Shown here: positions 55,109 to 64,000 of the stretch, one piece after another
Layout: each line of letters begins with the position of its first letter
Numbering within the stretch: the stretch's first letter is position 1
NCBI RefSeq assembly: GCF_020535565.1
Contig: NZ_CP084758.1
Span: 2,197,501-2,261,500, forward strand
DNA length: 64,000 nucleotides
From: Shinella sp. XGS7
Lineage (GTDB): Bacteria > Pseudomonadota > Gammaproteobacteria > Burkholderiales > Burkholderiaceae_C
Direction: 5' to 3'
The notes under the pieces: model-generated
What the model was told of the DNA's origin: nothing
Database searches by the model: none
Seen by the model: the letters and a program-made list of their open reading frames with translations, nothing else
Position numbers and translations under genes: made by a program

Positions 55109-55893
55109 GTGAACCCCCTCATGGCCCCCGACAGCCGCCACGACGCCGGACGCTGCGCGCTCTCGGTCAATGTCAACAAGGTGGCCCTGCTGCGCAACAC
55201 CCGGCACCTGGGCATTCCCAGCGTGAGCAAGGCGGCCGAGCTCTGCCTGCTGGCCGGTGCCCAGGGCATCACCGTGCACCCGCGGCCCGATGGCCGCCAC
55301 ATCCGCACGCAGGATGTGCATGAGCTGGCCGCCCTGCTGGGCAAGGACTGGCCCCAGGCCGAGTACAACATCGAGGGCAACCCCACCCAGAACCTGATGG
55401 ACTTCGTGCGCCAGGTGCGCCCGCATCAGGTCACCTTCGTGCCCGACAGCGAGGACCAGTTCACCTCCGACCATGGCTGGAACCTGCCCGCCGATATGGA
55501 GCGGCTGCGCCCCTGGTGGCCGAGTGCAAGAGCCTGGGCGTACGCGTGAGCCTGTTCATGGACCCGGTGCCGCAGGCCATGCCCTTTGTGGCCGAGTTGG
55601 GGGCCGACCGTATCGAGCTCTACACCGAGACCTATGCCAGCGCCTGGGGCACCGAGCGCCAGGCCGAGGTGCTGGCCGGCTTCACGGCCACGGCCCAGGC
55701 GGCCCTGGCCGTGGGCCTGGGCATCAATGCCGGCCATGACCTCAGCCGCGAGAACCTGACGGACTTCCTCCGCGCCGTGCCGGGCGTGCAGGAGGTGTCC
55801 ATCGGCCACGCCCTGATCGCCGATGCGCTGGAGCTGGGTTACGCCGAAACCGTGCGCGAGTACCAGCGCGCCATCCAGCGCGCCTATGCCTGA
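55109..55893 (+). pseudogene. pdxJ: Pyridoxine 5'-phosphate synthase PdxJ, interrupted by a one-base frameshift
   Basis: The first part starts at GTG 55109 or ATG 55121 and reads SVNVNKVALLRNTRHLGIPSVSKAAELCLLAGAQGITVHPRPDGRHI up to DMERLRP near 55513. Frame is then lost and the original reading ends at 55549. The second part resumes in another frame as VAECKSLGVRVSLFMDPVPQAM and continues normally to 55893. One extra C in the run at 55510-55513 would restore a full-length PdxJ of about 258 residues. All conserved blocks are present across the two frames. It makes pyridoxine-5'-phosphate from DXP and 3-amino-1-hydroxyacetone phosphate. The break is either real or a homopolymer sequencing error. 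Confidence 0.88.
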
Positions 55894-56446
55894 GGCCGCG
55901 GCGCCGGCCGCCGCCGTGCTGCGGCGCGCCCGCGCCGAGGATGCGCCGGCCCTGGCCGCCCTGGCGCGCTGGGTCTGGCTGCAGACCTATGCCGGCGAGG
56001 GCCTGCGTCCCAGTTTCCTCGCCTATCTGGACCAGGCTTTCACGCCCGCCATCCTCGAGGCCCTGATGGCCCGCGAGGACCAGCCCATGTGGCTGCTGGA
56101 GCAGGGCCCGCATCTGCTGGCCTGGGCGCATCTGGCCCTGGAACAGGCGCCGCCGCCGGACTGCCTGCGGCTCTCGCCGCGCCAGGCCGAGCTGGTGCGG
56201 CTGTATGTGGCGCCGCCTCGCAGTGGCCAGGGCCACGGTGCCCGCTTGCTCACGCAGGCGCGTCGGGCACTGCCCCAGCATGGGCTGTGGCTGCGGGCCT
56301 GGGAGGGCAATGCCGGCGCTTTGCGCTTCTACCGCCGCGAGCGGGCCCGGCTGCTGGGCGAAACTTGGTTCGAGCTCGAAGGCGAGCGTCACCGCAACGA
56401 GCTGCTGGGCTGGCCCGCCTGGCAAGAGGAACAGGCCGCATCATGA
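55886..56446 (+). CDS. GNAT family N-acetyltransferase
   Basis: A 186-residue protein. The acetyl-CoA-binding motif A appears as [26 protein letters not shown] near residues 105-130, preceded by [19 protein letters not shown] and followed by [24 protein letters not shown]. It overlaps pdxJ by eight bases and acpS by four, so it is part of the recO-pdxJ-acpS operon. The substrate is unknown. Confidence 0.88.
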   Translation: MPEAAAPAAAVLRRARAEDAPALAALARWVWLQTYAGEGLRPSFLAYLDQAFTPAILEALMAREDQPMWLLEQGPHLLAWAHLALEQAPPPDCLRLSPRQAELVRLYVAPPRSGQGHGARLLTQARRALPQHGLWLRAWEGNAGALRFYRRERARLLGETWFELEGERHRNELLGWPAWQEEQAAS

Positions 56447-56871
56447 TCTACGGCATAGGCACGGACATCTGCGACATCCGCCGCATCCGCGAGACCCTGG
56501 CGCGGCGCGGCACGCGCTTTGCCGAGAAAGTGCTGGGGCCGCATGAGCTCGAGGTCTTCCACCAGCGCCTGGCCCTGGTGGAGGCGCGCGGCGTGGCCTA
56601 TCTGGCCACGCGCTTCTCGGCCAAGGAGGCCTTTTCCAAGGCCATCGGCATGGGGTTGCGCATGCCCATGACCTGGCGGGCCTGCGAGATCGTCAAGGCC
56701 GCGAGCGGCAAGCCCGAGATCCGCCTGCACGGTGAGCTGGCCGCCTGGTTCGAGGCCCGGGGCCTGCAGGCCCATGTGAGCGTGACGGACGAGACCGAGT
56801 ACGCCGCGGCCTTTGTGGTGGTGGAGACCCGCCCGGCCTTGGCCGGCAGCGGGTCTGTGCAGGGGGGCTGA
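56443..56871 (+). CDS. acpS: Holo-[acyl-carrier-protein] synthase
   Basis: A 142-residue protein starting [15 protein letters not shown], with [16 protein letters not shown]; the Asp of GTD and the Glu of KEAFSKA are the Mg/CoA ligands of AcpS. It transfers 4'-phosphopantetheine from CoA to Ser37 of AcpP. It is coupled to the GNAT gene by an ATGA overlap. The C-terminus is about 15 residues longer than typical. Confidence 0.95.
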   Translation: MIYGIGTDICDIRRIRETLARRGTRFAEKVLGPHELEVFHQRLALVEARGVAYLATRFSAKEAFSKAIGMGLRMPMTWRACEIVKAASGKPEIRLHGELAAWFEARGLQAHVSVTDETEYAAAFVVVETRPALAGSGSVQGG

Positions 56872-56876
56872 GCGCC

Positions 56877-58421
56877 TCAGCCGCGGTAGTTGTCCTGCAG
56901 CGGATAGCGGCGCGCGTAGAGCCCGAACAGCAGGGCTGCCACCAGGGCGAAGCCGGCGAAGAAGAACATCTGGAAGGCCGTCACACTGGTGCCCGTGCCC
57001 TGGATGTACTGCGTCACCGCCGCGCCCTTGACGCTGGTATTGGCCAGCAGCACCCAGAGATTGCCCACGGTGACGGAGAGATTCCAGAAGCTGGTGATCA
57101 CGCCCTTCATGGCCAGCGGCGCCTGGCTGTAGGCGAACTCCAGACCGGTGGCCGCCACCAGCACCTCGCCAAAGGTCAGCAGGGCATAGGGCAGGATCTG
57201 CCAGAGGATGGACAGGCGGTCGCCCCCATCCATCCACAACTGGGTGGTGCCCACCACGATCCAGGCCAGACCGGCGAAGGCGATGCCCGCACCCATGCGG
57301 CGCAGGGGCGTGACCCGCAGGCCCAGACGGCTCAGCAGGGGGTAAAGCACCAGGTTGTTGAAGGGGATCAGGATCATCACCAGGGCCGGGTTCAGGGCCT
57401 GCATCATGGAGCTCTGGAACCAGTCCGGCTTGCTCATCTGGTCGGCCTGCAGCACCCAGGTGGACGCCTTCTGGTCAAACAGGGACCAGAAGGGCGTCAC
57501 CAGGGCAAACAGCACCAGCAGGCGCAGCACGGTGCGCACGGCCTCGACGCCGGCGACGCCATGGGTGGGCACGGCGCGCCCCAGCTGCATCCAGGCACCC
57601 AGGCCGCCAAAGCCCATGAGCAGCACAAAGGCCAGGCACAGGGCGGCGACGATGCCCAGCTCGCGGTAGTGGTACAGGCCCAGCAGGGCCAGCGCCACAC
57701 CCGCCAGGGCCACAGCCTGGCCGGCCCGGCCCTGCGACAGCGCGGTGCGCACCACCTTCAGGAAGCTGTTCGGGTCCTCATGGGCCGTGGGCTTGAGATG
57801 CACATACTTGCGCCGCCCCGCCCAGAACACCATGGTGGCGATGAACATGAAGACGCCCGGAATGCCGAAGGCCACGCTCGCACCGAACTGCTTGAGCAGG
57901 ATGGGCGCCAGCAGTGAGGCAAAGAAGGAGCCGAAGTTGACGATCCAGTAGAAGCCGTCGAACACCTTCTGGGCGAGCGAGCGGTTGCTCTTGTCGAACT
58001 GGTCGCCCACAAAGCTGCTCACCAGCGGCTTGATGCCACCCGAACCCAGGGCGATCAGGAAGAGGCCGAAGTAGAAGCCCTGGAGTTGGTGTTCGAAGAT
58101 GGCCAGGCAGGCGTGGCCGGCGCAGTAGACCAGGCTGAGCCAGAAGATGGTGTTGTACTTGCCGAAGAAGCGGTCGGCCAGCCAGCCGCCCAGCAGGGGG
58201 AAGAAGTAGACGCCGATCACGAAGGTGTGGAAGACCTCCTTGGCCTCGCCCTTGCGCAGCGGCTCCGGCACGGACAGCAGCAGGCTGGTCATCAGGAACA
58301 CCGTCAGGATGTTGCGCATGCCGTAGAAGCTGAAGCGCTCGCAACCTTCGTTGGCGATGATGTAAGGAATCTGCGGCGGCATCTGCGGCCGAGACGACGC
58401 GGTGACTGGGGACTGATTCAC
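56877..58421 (-). CDS. POT family proton-dependent oligopeptide transporter
   Basis: A protein of about 514 residues with about 14 predicted helices. The POT signatures are NEGCERFSFYGMRNILTVFL near the N-terminus (an E-x2-ERF-like block) and FGKYNTIFWLSLVYCAGH, then FLIALGSGGIKPLVSSFVGDQF, which matches the POT/PTR2 pattern. It imports di- or tripeptides with protons across the inner membrane. The start is GTG at 58421, chosen from the N-terminal context; TTG 58475 and ATG 58382 are alternatives. It is convergent with acpS and lies downstream of rne on the same strand with a terminator between. Confidence 0.88.
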   Translation of the reverse strand: MNQSPVTASSRPQMPPQIPYIIANEGCERFSFYGMRNILTVFLMTSLLLSVPEPLRKGEAKEVFHTFVIGVYFFPLLGGWLADRFFGKYNTIFWLSLVYCAGHACLAIFEHQLQGFYFGLFLIALGSGGIKPLVSSFVGDQFDKSNRSLAQKVFDGFYWIVNFGSFFASLLAPILLKQFGASVAFGIPGVFMFIATMVFWAGRRKYVHLKPTAHEDPNSFLKVVRTALSQGRAGQAVALAGVALALLGLYHYRELGIVAALCLAFVLLMGFGGLGAWMQLGRAVPTHGVAGVEAVRTVLRLLVLFALVTPFWSLFDQKASTWVLQADQMSKPDWFQSSMMQALNPALVMILIPFNNLVLYPLLSRLGLRVTPLRRMGAGIAFAGLAWIVVGTTQLWMDGGDRLSILWQILPYALLTFGEVLVAATGLEFAYSQAPLAMKGVITSFWNLSVTVGNLWVLLANTSVKGAAVTQYIQGTGTSVTAFQMFFFAGFALVAALLFGLYARRYPLQDNYRG

Positions 58422-58493
58422 GGCGGTTCTGAAGAAGAGGGAAGGGAAGGGCGGGCCTTGCTCGGGGGAGGGCAAGATAGGGCGCCGCCCAAG

Positions 58494-58527
58494 AAAAAAC
58501 GCCGCCGGGCGCTAACCCGGCGGCGTT
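58494..58527 (-). terminator. Rho-independent terminator of rne
   Basis: A 12-bp GC-rich stem (58498-58509 with 58516-58527) and six-base loop; on the minus strand it is followed by a T run (complement of 58494-58499). Confidence 0.85.
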
Positions 58528-58559
58528 GCTGCGGTCGCGAGACCGCTGTGCTCAATGGC

Positions 58560-61505
58560 TTACTGCTGTTCGAAAGGCAGCTTGATCTGGGAGAGATCCT
58601 TGCGGGTCTCGACCAGCACCAGCGGGCCTTCATCAAGCGTCACCAGGGGCGGACGCTCGCGCGGCACATGCACCGGCTTGGGCTCGGCCGCGATGGCTTC
58701 CTGGGCCTGGCGGATCTTCTCGGCATCCGAGTTGACCCACTGCAGACCGGCGCCCTCTGCCACCGCCTGCAGATCGCTCAACGGCAGCACAAAGGCGGGA
58801 ACGACGGCCGGCGCCGGTGCAGCTGCGGCTGCGGCCGGTGCGGAAGTCGTCCCGACCGCGGCGGCGGCCGGGCTGGCTTGCGGAGCCGCCACGGCGGTCT
58901 GCTCGGCAGGCTCGACGGCTTGCTCGGATGCGGCGGACTCGCTGCTCTCGGCGCCCTCTGCACCTGCGCTGCCATCCTGCGCCTGGTCATCACGGCGCTC
59001 GCGGCGATAGCGGTCACGGCTGCGGCGGCGGCGGCCGTCGCGACCATGGCCTTCGCCCGCGTCATCGCCCTCGGGGCGGGTTGCCGCGCCTTCGGACTCG
59101 GACTCGGCCGATGCCTCGGCCGGGGCCTCGCTGCCCTCGGCGGCGATGGGCAGCTCGCCCTGCTGGCCTTGCTCCAGCGCACCCTCGGCGCCACGTTCGC
59201 CACGGCCACCGCGGCGGCGACGGCGGCGGCCTTGGCGCTCATCGCCGGCTGCGGGTTCCTGACCATCGGCCTGGCTGTCGACGAAGGCCGGCGGGGCCTC
59301 ATGCTCGGCGACCAGCGCTTCGGCGTGGGCCGCATTCAGGTCCAGGGCGGCCTGGGGGGCTGCGGCCTGCTGTTCCTTGCGCTCACCACGCGGACGGCGC
59401 TCACCACGCTCACCACGCTCGCTGCGTTCACCGCGCTCGGCGCGCGCTTGCTGCTGCTCCTGGCCCTCGGGCTTGGTGTTGCCGGCGCCCTCGCGGTCCT
59501 GGCGCTCGTTACGGCGACCACCGCGCTCACCGCGCTCACCGCCACGTTCACCACGTTCACCACGTTCACTGCGCTCGCCGCGTTCCGCACGCGCTTCCTG
59601 CGACTTGGCGCCCTGGCCTTCGCCGCGCTTGCTGCGATCACCGCGGCGGCCTTCGCCGCCACGCTCGCCGCGTTCATTGCGCTCGCCGCGACGACCCTCA
59701 CCACGCTTGCCGTCCTTGCCGGCGCGCTCGCCTTCGGCCGGCTTGGCTTCGGCAGCCGGAGCCGGCGCGGGTGCAGGGGCTGCACCGAACAGGTTCTTGA
59801 TCCAGCCGAAGAAGCCGCCACCCGCGGCCGGGGCCGGGGCTGCTGCCGGGCTCGCGGCCACCGGGGCCGGCTCGGGCCTGGGCGCTGCGATCGGAGCGGG
59901 CTGCTCGGGCAGGATGCCCTTGATCACCGGCTCCTGCTTGTTCTTCTTGTCGGTGGCGGCGCGACGGGTGATGCCCACCTCGTCAGTCGCCTCTTCGATC
60001 ATGGTGTAGCTGGCCTGCAGATTCTCCAGGCGCGGATCGTCGTGGCGCAGGCGCTCCAGCTTGTAGTTGGGCGTCTCGAGATGCTTGTTGGGCACCAGCA
60101 GCACGGTGACGCGCTGCTTGAGCTCGATCTTGGTGATCTCGGTGCGCTTCTCGTTGAGCAGGAAGCTGGTCACTTCCACCGGCACTTGCACGTGCACGGC
60201 GGCGGTGTTGTCCTTCATGGACTCTTCCTGGACCATGCGCAGGATCTGCAGCGCCGAGGACTCGGTGTCGCGGATGTGGCCGGTGCCATTGCAGCGCGGG
60301 CAGGTGATGTGGCTGCCCTCGGACAGGGCCGGGCGCAGGCGCTGGCGCGAGAGTTCCAGCAGGCCGAACTTGCTGATGGAGCTGAACTGCACGCGGGCGC
60401 GGTCCTGGCGCAGGGCGTCGCGCAGGCGCTGCTCGACGTCGCGGCGGTTCTTCGACTCTTCCATGTCGATGAAGTCCACCACGATCAGTCCGCCCAGGTC
60501 GCGCAGACGCATCTGGCGGGCGATCTCGTCGGCCGCTTCCAGATTGGTGCGGGTGGCGGTTTCCTCGATGTCGCCGCCACGGGTGGCGCGGGCCGAGTTC
60601 ACGTCCACCGAGACCAGGGCCTCGGTGTGGTCGATCACGATGGCGCCGCCCGAGGGCAGGTTCACGGTGCGGCTGAAGGCCGTCTCGATCTGGTGTTCGA
60701 TCTGGAAGCGGCTGAACAGCGGCGCGTCGTCGCGGTAGCGCTTCACGCGATGGCCCTGGTCGGGCATCACGTGGTTCATGAACTGATGCGCCTGCTCGAA
60801 CAGGTCATCGGTGTCGATCAGGATCTCACCGACATCGGCGGTGAAGTAGTCGCGGATCGCGCGGATCACCAGGCTGGATTCCTGGTAGATCAGGTAGGCA
60901 CCCTTGCCGCCCTTGGCCGCGTCGTCGATCGCGGTCCAGAGCTTGAGCATGTAGTTCAGGTCCCACTGCAGCTCGGCGGCGGAGCGACCGATGCCGGCGG
61001 TGCGGGCGATCAGGCTCATGCCCTTGGGGTACTCGAGCTGGTCGAGGTTCTCCTTGAGCTCCTCGCGGTCCTCGCCCTCGATGCGACGGCTCACGCCACC
61101 GCCGCGCGGGTTGTTGGGCATCAGCACCAGGTAGCGGCCGGCCAGGGAGATGAAGGTGGTCAGGGCCGCGCCCTTGTTGCCACGCTCTTCCTTTTCGACC
61201 TGGACCAGCAGCTCCTGGCCTTCCTTGATGGCGTCCTGGATCTTGGCCGAGCGCACGTCCACGCCGTCGCGGAAATACTGCTTGGAGATTTCCTTGAAGG
61301 GCAGGAAGCCGTGGCGGTCCTCGCCGTAATCGACGAAGCAGGCTTCGAGCGAGGGCTCGACGCGGGTCACCACCGCCTTGTAGATATTGCCCTTGCGCTG
61401 TTCGCGGCCTTCGATCTCGGTTTCGAAGTCCAGCAGCTTCTGGCCATCGACGATGGCCAGGCGACGCTCTTCCTGCTGCGTCGCATTGATCAGCATGCGT
61501 TTCAT
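58560..61505 (-). CDS. rne: Ribonuclease E
   Basis: A 981-residue protein. The N-terminal catalytic half has [27 protein letters not shown], an S1 domain (to about 120), catalytic Asp301 and Asp344 (offset by two from E. coli D303/D346) and the zinc-link CPRCNGTG with Cys402 and Cys405. The C-terminal half is very Arg/Glu/Gly-rich with repeated [11 protein letters not shown]-like runs (about 560-800) and then Ala/Pro-rich sequence, as in the degradosome scaffold arm. It cuts mRNA and precursor RNA. It has its own terminator and a long untranslated leader region. Confidence 0.96.
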   Translation of the reverse strand: MKRMLINATQQEERRLAIVDGQKLLDFETEIEGREQRKGNIYKAVVTRVEPSLEACFVDYGEDRHGFLPFKEISKQYFRDGVDVRSAKIQDAIKEGQELLVQVEKEERGNKGAALTTFISLAGRYLVLMPNNPRGGGVSRRIEGEDREELKENLDQLEYPKGMSLIARTAGIGRSAAELQWDLNYMLKLWTAIDDAAKGGKGAYLIYQESSLVIRAIRDYFTADVGEILIDTDDLFEQAHQFMNHVMPDQGHRVKRYRDDAPLFSRFQIEHQIETAFSRTVNLPSGGAIVIDHTEALVSVDVNSARATRGGDIEETATRTNLEAADEIARQMRLRDLGGLIVVDFIDMEESKNRRDVEQRLRDALRQDRARVQFSSISKFGLLELSRQRLRPALSEGSHITCPRCNGTGHIRDTESSALQILRMVQEESMKDNTAAVHVQVPVEVTSFLLNEKRTEITKIELKQRVTVLLVPNKHLETPNYKLERLRHDDPRLENLQASYTMIEEATDEVGITRRAATDKKNKQEPVIKGILPEQPAPIAAPRPEPAPVAASPAAAPAPAAGGGFFGWIKNLFGAAPAPAPAPAAEAKPAEGERAGKDGKRGEGRRGERNERGERGGEGRRGDRSKRGEGQGAKSQEARAERGERSERGERGERGGERGERGGRRNERQDREGAGNTKPEGQEQQQARAERGERSERGERGERRPRGERKEQQAAAPQAALDLNAAHAEALVAEHEAPPAFVDSQADGQEPAAGDERQGRRRRRRGGRGERGAEGALEQGQQGELPIAAEGSEAPAEASAESESEGAATRPEGDDAGEGHGRDGRRRRSRDRYRRERRDDQAQDGSAGAEGAESSESAASEQAVEPAEQTAVAAPQASPAAAAVGTTSAPAAAAAAPAPAVVPAFVLPLSDLQAVAEGAGLQWVNSDAEKIRQAQEAIAAEPKPVHVPRERPPLVTLDEGPLVLVETRKDLSQIKLPFEQQ

Positions 61506-62146
61506 GTCTTCACACTCCTCGTGCGCCCGTCACCCGGCACTTCATGGCCGGGGCGATGGGCGCCACATCGCACATGCCGCCCGGGGCTTGCGCCGGCGGG
61601 CGACTCATCGATGCACGTGCAGACGTGAAAGAACCGAGGAAGGAATCGCCCTGGACTGGTGGTGATCGAGACGTGTGCGTCGATCAGGCCGCCGGCGTTG
61701 GCGCGTGCGAGTGCTGTTCAACAGCAGGCGGTGCCGCAAGCCTCGCTTCCCAGCGCGCCGCCAGGGGCGCGGCCCGGCCACGGCCGAGGATGCGCGCCGC
61801 GCCGGTCAGGTCTGACCGGGGCTGCATCCGCCAGCGGCGGGGGGTGGGGGAGGTTGGAGGAAGGCTCATCCGCTAGGACTGAAGCTGACAACAAACGCGG
61901 GTCCGAGGTCTGGGCCGCGCCCACAAGGGGCCGGCTCAAGGCCTCGGGCCTTGTAAACCTTTTTCTTCGCCGAGCCCGCCGTCTTCAAACAGCCGACGGC
62001 CCCGACGGGGTTCTTGCAAATCTGCGCTGCCACGCGCTGTCGACAACCGCCCGGTCACTTGGGGACAGGGCCCGCCGCCTCGAGCGCGCGTTGCATCACC
62101 TGATGGGCCGGTTTCACCGGCCCGCCACGCCTGCGTCGTAGTCCTA
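61506..62146. other. 641-bp intergenic region between divergent rne and rluC
   Basis: No gene is credible here. The region probably holds the long leader of rne (family knowledge: rne autoregulates through its own 5' UTR) and the rluC promoter; TAAAAT at 62155-62160 is a possible -10 element if rluC starts downstream of it. Several GC-rich inverted repeats are seen but no known RNA motif. Confidence 0.5.
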
Positions 62147-63250
62147 ATGCCCGTAAAATCAGGCAAATCAAATACTTACGGCGCAATTGTGGTTCGGAAC
62201 ATTATAGGGGCTAAAGCGGGCCCGAAAGCTGGGGTCAGCCCCAGGGACCCCCAGCCTGCCGCGCCGGCCGGTGAGCAAACGCCAACTTTGCAAGTTCGCC
62301 GGGTCCTGATCGATGAGGGCTCGGCCGGCCAGCGCCTGGACAACTTCCTGCTGCGCGAGCTCAAGGGCGTGCCCAAGACCCATATCTACCGCGTGATCCG
62401 CGCCGGCGAGGTGCGGGTCAACAAGGGCCGGGCCCAGGCCGATACCCGGCTGGAACTGGGCGACGAGGTGCGCGTGCCCCCGGTGCGCCTGCCCGAGCGG
62501 GTTGCGGCCAAGCCCGACTATGTGCCGGCCAAGGAATTCCCCGTGCTGTTCGAGGACGAGCACCTGATTGCCGTCAACAAGCCCGCCGGTGTGGCGGTGC
62601 ATGGCGGCTCGGGCGTGAGCTTCGGCGTGATCGAGCAGCTGCGCCAGGCGCGGCCCCAGGCCAAGTTCCTGGAGCTGGTGCACCGCCTGGACAAGGAAAC
62701 CTCGGGCCTGCTGCTGATTGCCAAGAAGCGCAGCGCCCTGGTGGCCCTGCAGGACCAGTTCCGCGAGCGCGAGACGGGCAAGACCTATGCCGCCCTGGTG
62801 CTGGGCGACTGGGCCGAGAACAAGAAGGTGATCGACGTGCCCCTGCTCAAGTTCGTGGGCAGCGATGGCGAGCGCTGGGTGCGCGCCGTCACCAGCTCGC
62901 ACGACCCCCAGGCCGAGCAGGCCAAGCGCTCCATCAGCCTGGTGCGGGTGGCCGAGCGCTTCCCCGGCGCGGCCTACAGCCTGCTGGATGTGACCATCAA
63001 GACCGGCCGCACCCACCAGATCCGCGTGCACCTGGCGCATGAGGGCCATCCCATCGCGGGCGATCCCAAGTACGGCCAGTTCGAGGCCAACCGCCAGCTG
63101 GCGCGCGGGGCGCTCAAGTTCGAGCGCATGTTCCTGCACGCCCGGCGTCTGAAGTTCAGCCACCCCGCCAGCGGCGCCGAGACCGAGCTGCTGGCGCCCC
63201 TGCCCCCCGAATGCGAGCGCCTGCTGGGCGCGCTGAGAGCCACCGCATGA
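62147..63250 (+). CDS. rluC: RluC-type 23S rRNA pseudouridine synthase
   Basis: A 367-residue protein. An N-terminal S4 domain (SAGQRLDNFLLRELKGVPKTHIYRVIRAGEVRVNKGRAQADTRL) precedes the RluA-family catalytic motif LVHRLDKETSGLLLIAKK with the catalytic Asp, and KTGRTHQIRVHLAHEGHPIAGDPKYG. It forms pseudouridines at 955, 2504 and 2580 of 23S rRNA. The start is uncertain: ATG 62147 gives about 35 extra residues ahead of the S4 domain, while GTG 62189 is a plausible alternative. Confidence 0.9.
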   Translation: MPVKSGKSNTYGAIVVRNIIGAKAGPKAGVSPRDPQPAAPAGEQTPTLQVRRVLIDEGSAGQRLDNFLLRELKGVPKTHIYRVIRAGEVRVNKGRAQADTRLELGDEVRVPPVRLPERVAAKPDYVPAKEFPVLFEDEHLIAVNKPAGVAVHGGSGVSFGVIEQLRQARPQAKFLELVHRLDKETSGLLLIAKKRSALVALQDQFRERETGKTYAALVLGDWAENKKVIDVPLLKFVGSDGERWVRAVTSSHDPQAEQAKRSISLVRVAERFPGAAYSLLDVTIKTGRTHQIRVHLAHEGHPIAGDPKYGQFEANRQLARGALKFERMFLHARRLKFSHPASGAETELLAPLPPECERLLGALRATA

Positions 63251-63915
63251 GCCCCCGACCGCAACGCTTTGACCTGATCGTCTTCGACTGGGACGGCACC
63301 CTGTTCGACTCCACGGCCCTGATCACCCGCTGCATCCAGGCCGCGGCCGAGGACCTGGGCCTGCCCCGCCCCAGCGACGCGCAGGCCAGCTATGTGATCG
63401 GCATGGGCCTGCACGAGGCCCTGGCCCATGCGGTGCCGGGCCTGGACCCGGCGCGCTATCCCGAGCTGGGCCAGCGCTATCGCCACCATTACTTCGCGGC
63501 CCAGCATGCGGTGACGCTGTTTGAGGGCACGCTGCCCATGCTGCAGGCGCTCAAGGCCCGCCACCACTGGCTGGCGATTGCCACGGGCAAGAGCCGCCGC
63601 GGCCTGGACGAGGCGCTCAAGGTGGCGCCCGAGCTGGGCGCGCTCTTCGATGGCAGCCGCACGGCCGACGAGACTGCCGGCAAACCCAACCCCCTGATGC
63701 TCAACGAGCTGATGCGCGAGTTCGGCGCCGAGCCCGAGCGCACGCTGATGATCGGCGACACCAGCCACGACCTGCAGCTGGCCCTGAACGCCGGCACGGC
63801 CAGCGTGGGCGTGAGCTACGGTGCCCATGACCACGCCAGCTTCGCCGACTACGGGCCCCTGCACATTGCCCACTCCGTGCCCCAGCTGCACGCCTGGCTG
63901 ATGGAGAACGCCTGA
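63247..63915 (+). CDS. HAD-IA family hydrolase (phosphoglycolate phosphatase-like)
   Basis: A 222-residue protein with the HAD motifs LIVFDWDGTLFDS (nucleophile Asp), IATGKSRRGLDEAL, GKPNPLMLNELM and MIGDTSHDLQLALNAG. It is coupled to rluC by an ATGA overlap, the usual arrangement in Burkholderiales. Its substrate may be a small phosphate such as phosphoglycolate. Confidence 0.88.
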   Translation: MSPRPQRFDLIVFDWDGTLFDSTALITRCIQAAAEDLGLPRPSDAQASYVIGMGLHEALAHAVPGLDPARYPELGQRYRHHYFAAQHAVTLFEGTLPMLQALKARHHWLAIATGKSRRGLDEALKVAPELGALFDGSRTADETAGKPNPLMLNELMREFGAEPERTLMIGDTSHDLQLALNAGTASVGVSYGAHDHASFADYGPLHIAHSVPQLHAWLMENA

Positions 63916-64000
63916 TGAGCCCCCACGAATCTGACACCGCCGCCCAGGGGCTGCCCCTTTGCCCCTCCGCGGCCCTGGAAGAACGCGGCCGCGCCCACAG
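63915..64000 (+). CDS. Probable Rieske 2Fe-2S protein (3'-partial)
   Basis: Only 28 codons are visible, starting at an ATG that overlaps the previous stop. The text QGLPLCPSAALEERGRAHS matches the start of the small Rieske proteins found after rluC and the HAD gene in related genomes. The metal-binding motifs are beyond the window, so the call rests on this short N-terminus and gene order. Confidence 0.45.
   Translation, partial: MSPHESDTAAQGLPLCPSAALEERGRAH

Noticed and set aside
59370-59800. Repeated runs opposite the rne tail as tandem or CRISPR-like repeats
   Set aside because: They are codon-level repeats of Arg-Gly-Glu-Arg text in the RNase E scaffold arm, irregular in unit and spacing, with no spacers.
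58086-61628. A very long open frame on the plus strand opposite rne and part of the transporter gene
   Set aside because: It has low-complexity Ala/Leu/Gly text, no motif, and lies antisense to a clear RNase E. High GC in the third codon position makes such antisense frames common.

Overview
The window looks like a chromosomal segment of a high-GC betaproteobacterium of the order Burkholderiales, most like the Roseateles/Rubrivivax/Leptothrix group. The basis is the gene order yceD-rpmF-plsX-fabHDG-acpP-fabF-rpoE-rseA-mucD-lepA-lepB-rnc-era-recO-pdxJ-acpS, a DUF4148 secreted protein, GC-rich hairpin repeats of the CCCCCT/AGGGGG kind, and strong codon bias to C/G. Genus-level placement is inference. 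No rRNA, tRNA, insertion sequence, integrase or CRISPR array was seen.

Layout. 1-4942: end of a DsbC-type disulfide isomerase, a DUF3429 membrane protein, an M61 peptidase with PDZ domain, a DUF3108 protein and an enoyl-CoA hydratase. 5028-8126: a large membrane PAS-PAS-GGDEF-EAL protein. Its second PAS carries the heme ligand and distal-pocket residues of FixL/DosP at the exact FixL spacing, and an FNR/Anr-type box lies at the class II position of its likely promoter. 8319-10512: a DUF4148 secreted protein and lysS. 10585-35827: a large surface polysaccharide locus in two converging halves. The plus-strand half has wbpB/wbpD/wbpE, a flippase, an acyltransferase, two glycosyltransferases, a methyltransferase, a second aminotransferase, a PglC/WcaJ-type phosphoglycosyl transferase and a WbpM-like dehydratase. 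The minus-strand half, from wza, has wzz, a multi-TM flippase-like protein, glycosyltransferases, a candidate Wzy polymerase, a sugar epimerase and a three-gene GDP-D-glycero-D-manno-heptose pathway. That pathway includes a nucleotidyltransferase-phosphatase-P-loop triple fusion. A WecA-type transferase follows on the plus strand.

35877-38909: an RhlE-type RNA helicase, an RsmI-like methyltransferase and a Maf nucleotide pyrophosphatase. 38958-45615: yceD, rpmF and the type II fatty acid synthesis cluster. 46125-48896: the RpoE envelope-stress module (sigma factor, anti-sigma factor, MucD protease) without a recognisable rseB. 49384-56871: lepA, lepB, DUF4845, rnc, era, recO, pdxJ (frameshifted as given), a GNAT acetyltransferase and acpS. 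56877-61505: a POT-family peptide transporter and RNase E on the minus strand. 62147-64000: an RluC-type pseudouridine synthase, a HAD phosphatase and the start of a likely Rieske protein.

Most notable points: (1) a probable oxygen-sensing c-di-GMP enzyme with an FNR-like promoter; (2) a LepA whose first ~200 residues read as alphaproteobacterial and the rest as betaproteobacterial, with a matching switch in serine codon use; (3) a lower-GC polysaccharide cassette (about 21.6-32.57 kb) that appears to have been exchanged by recombination inside the wbpM-like gene; (4) the trifunctional heptose enzyme with an unexplained C-terminal P-loop domain; (5) a one-base deletion in pdxJ; (6) a perfect 18-bp palindrome at the likely rpmF-plsX-fab promoter; (7) a possible small RNA upstream of lepA.
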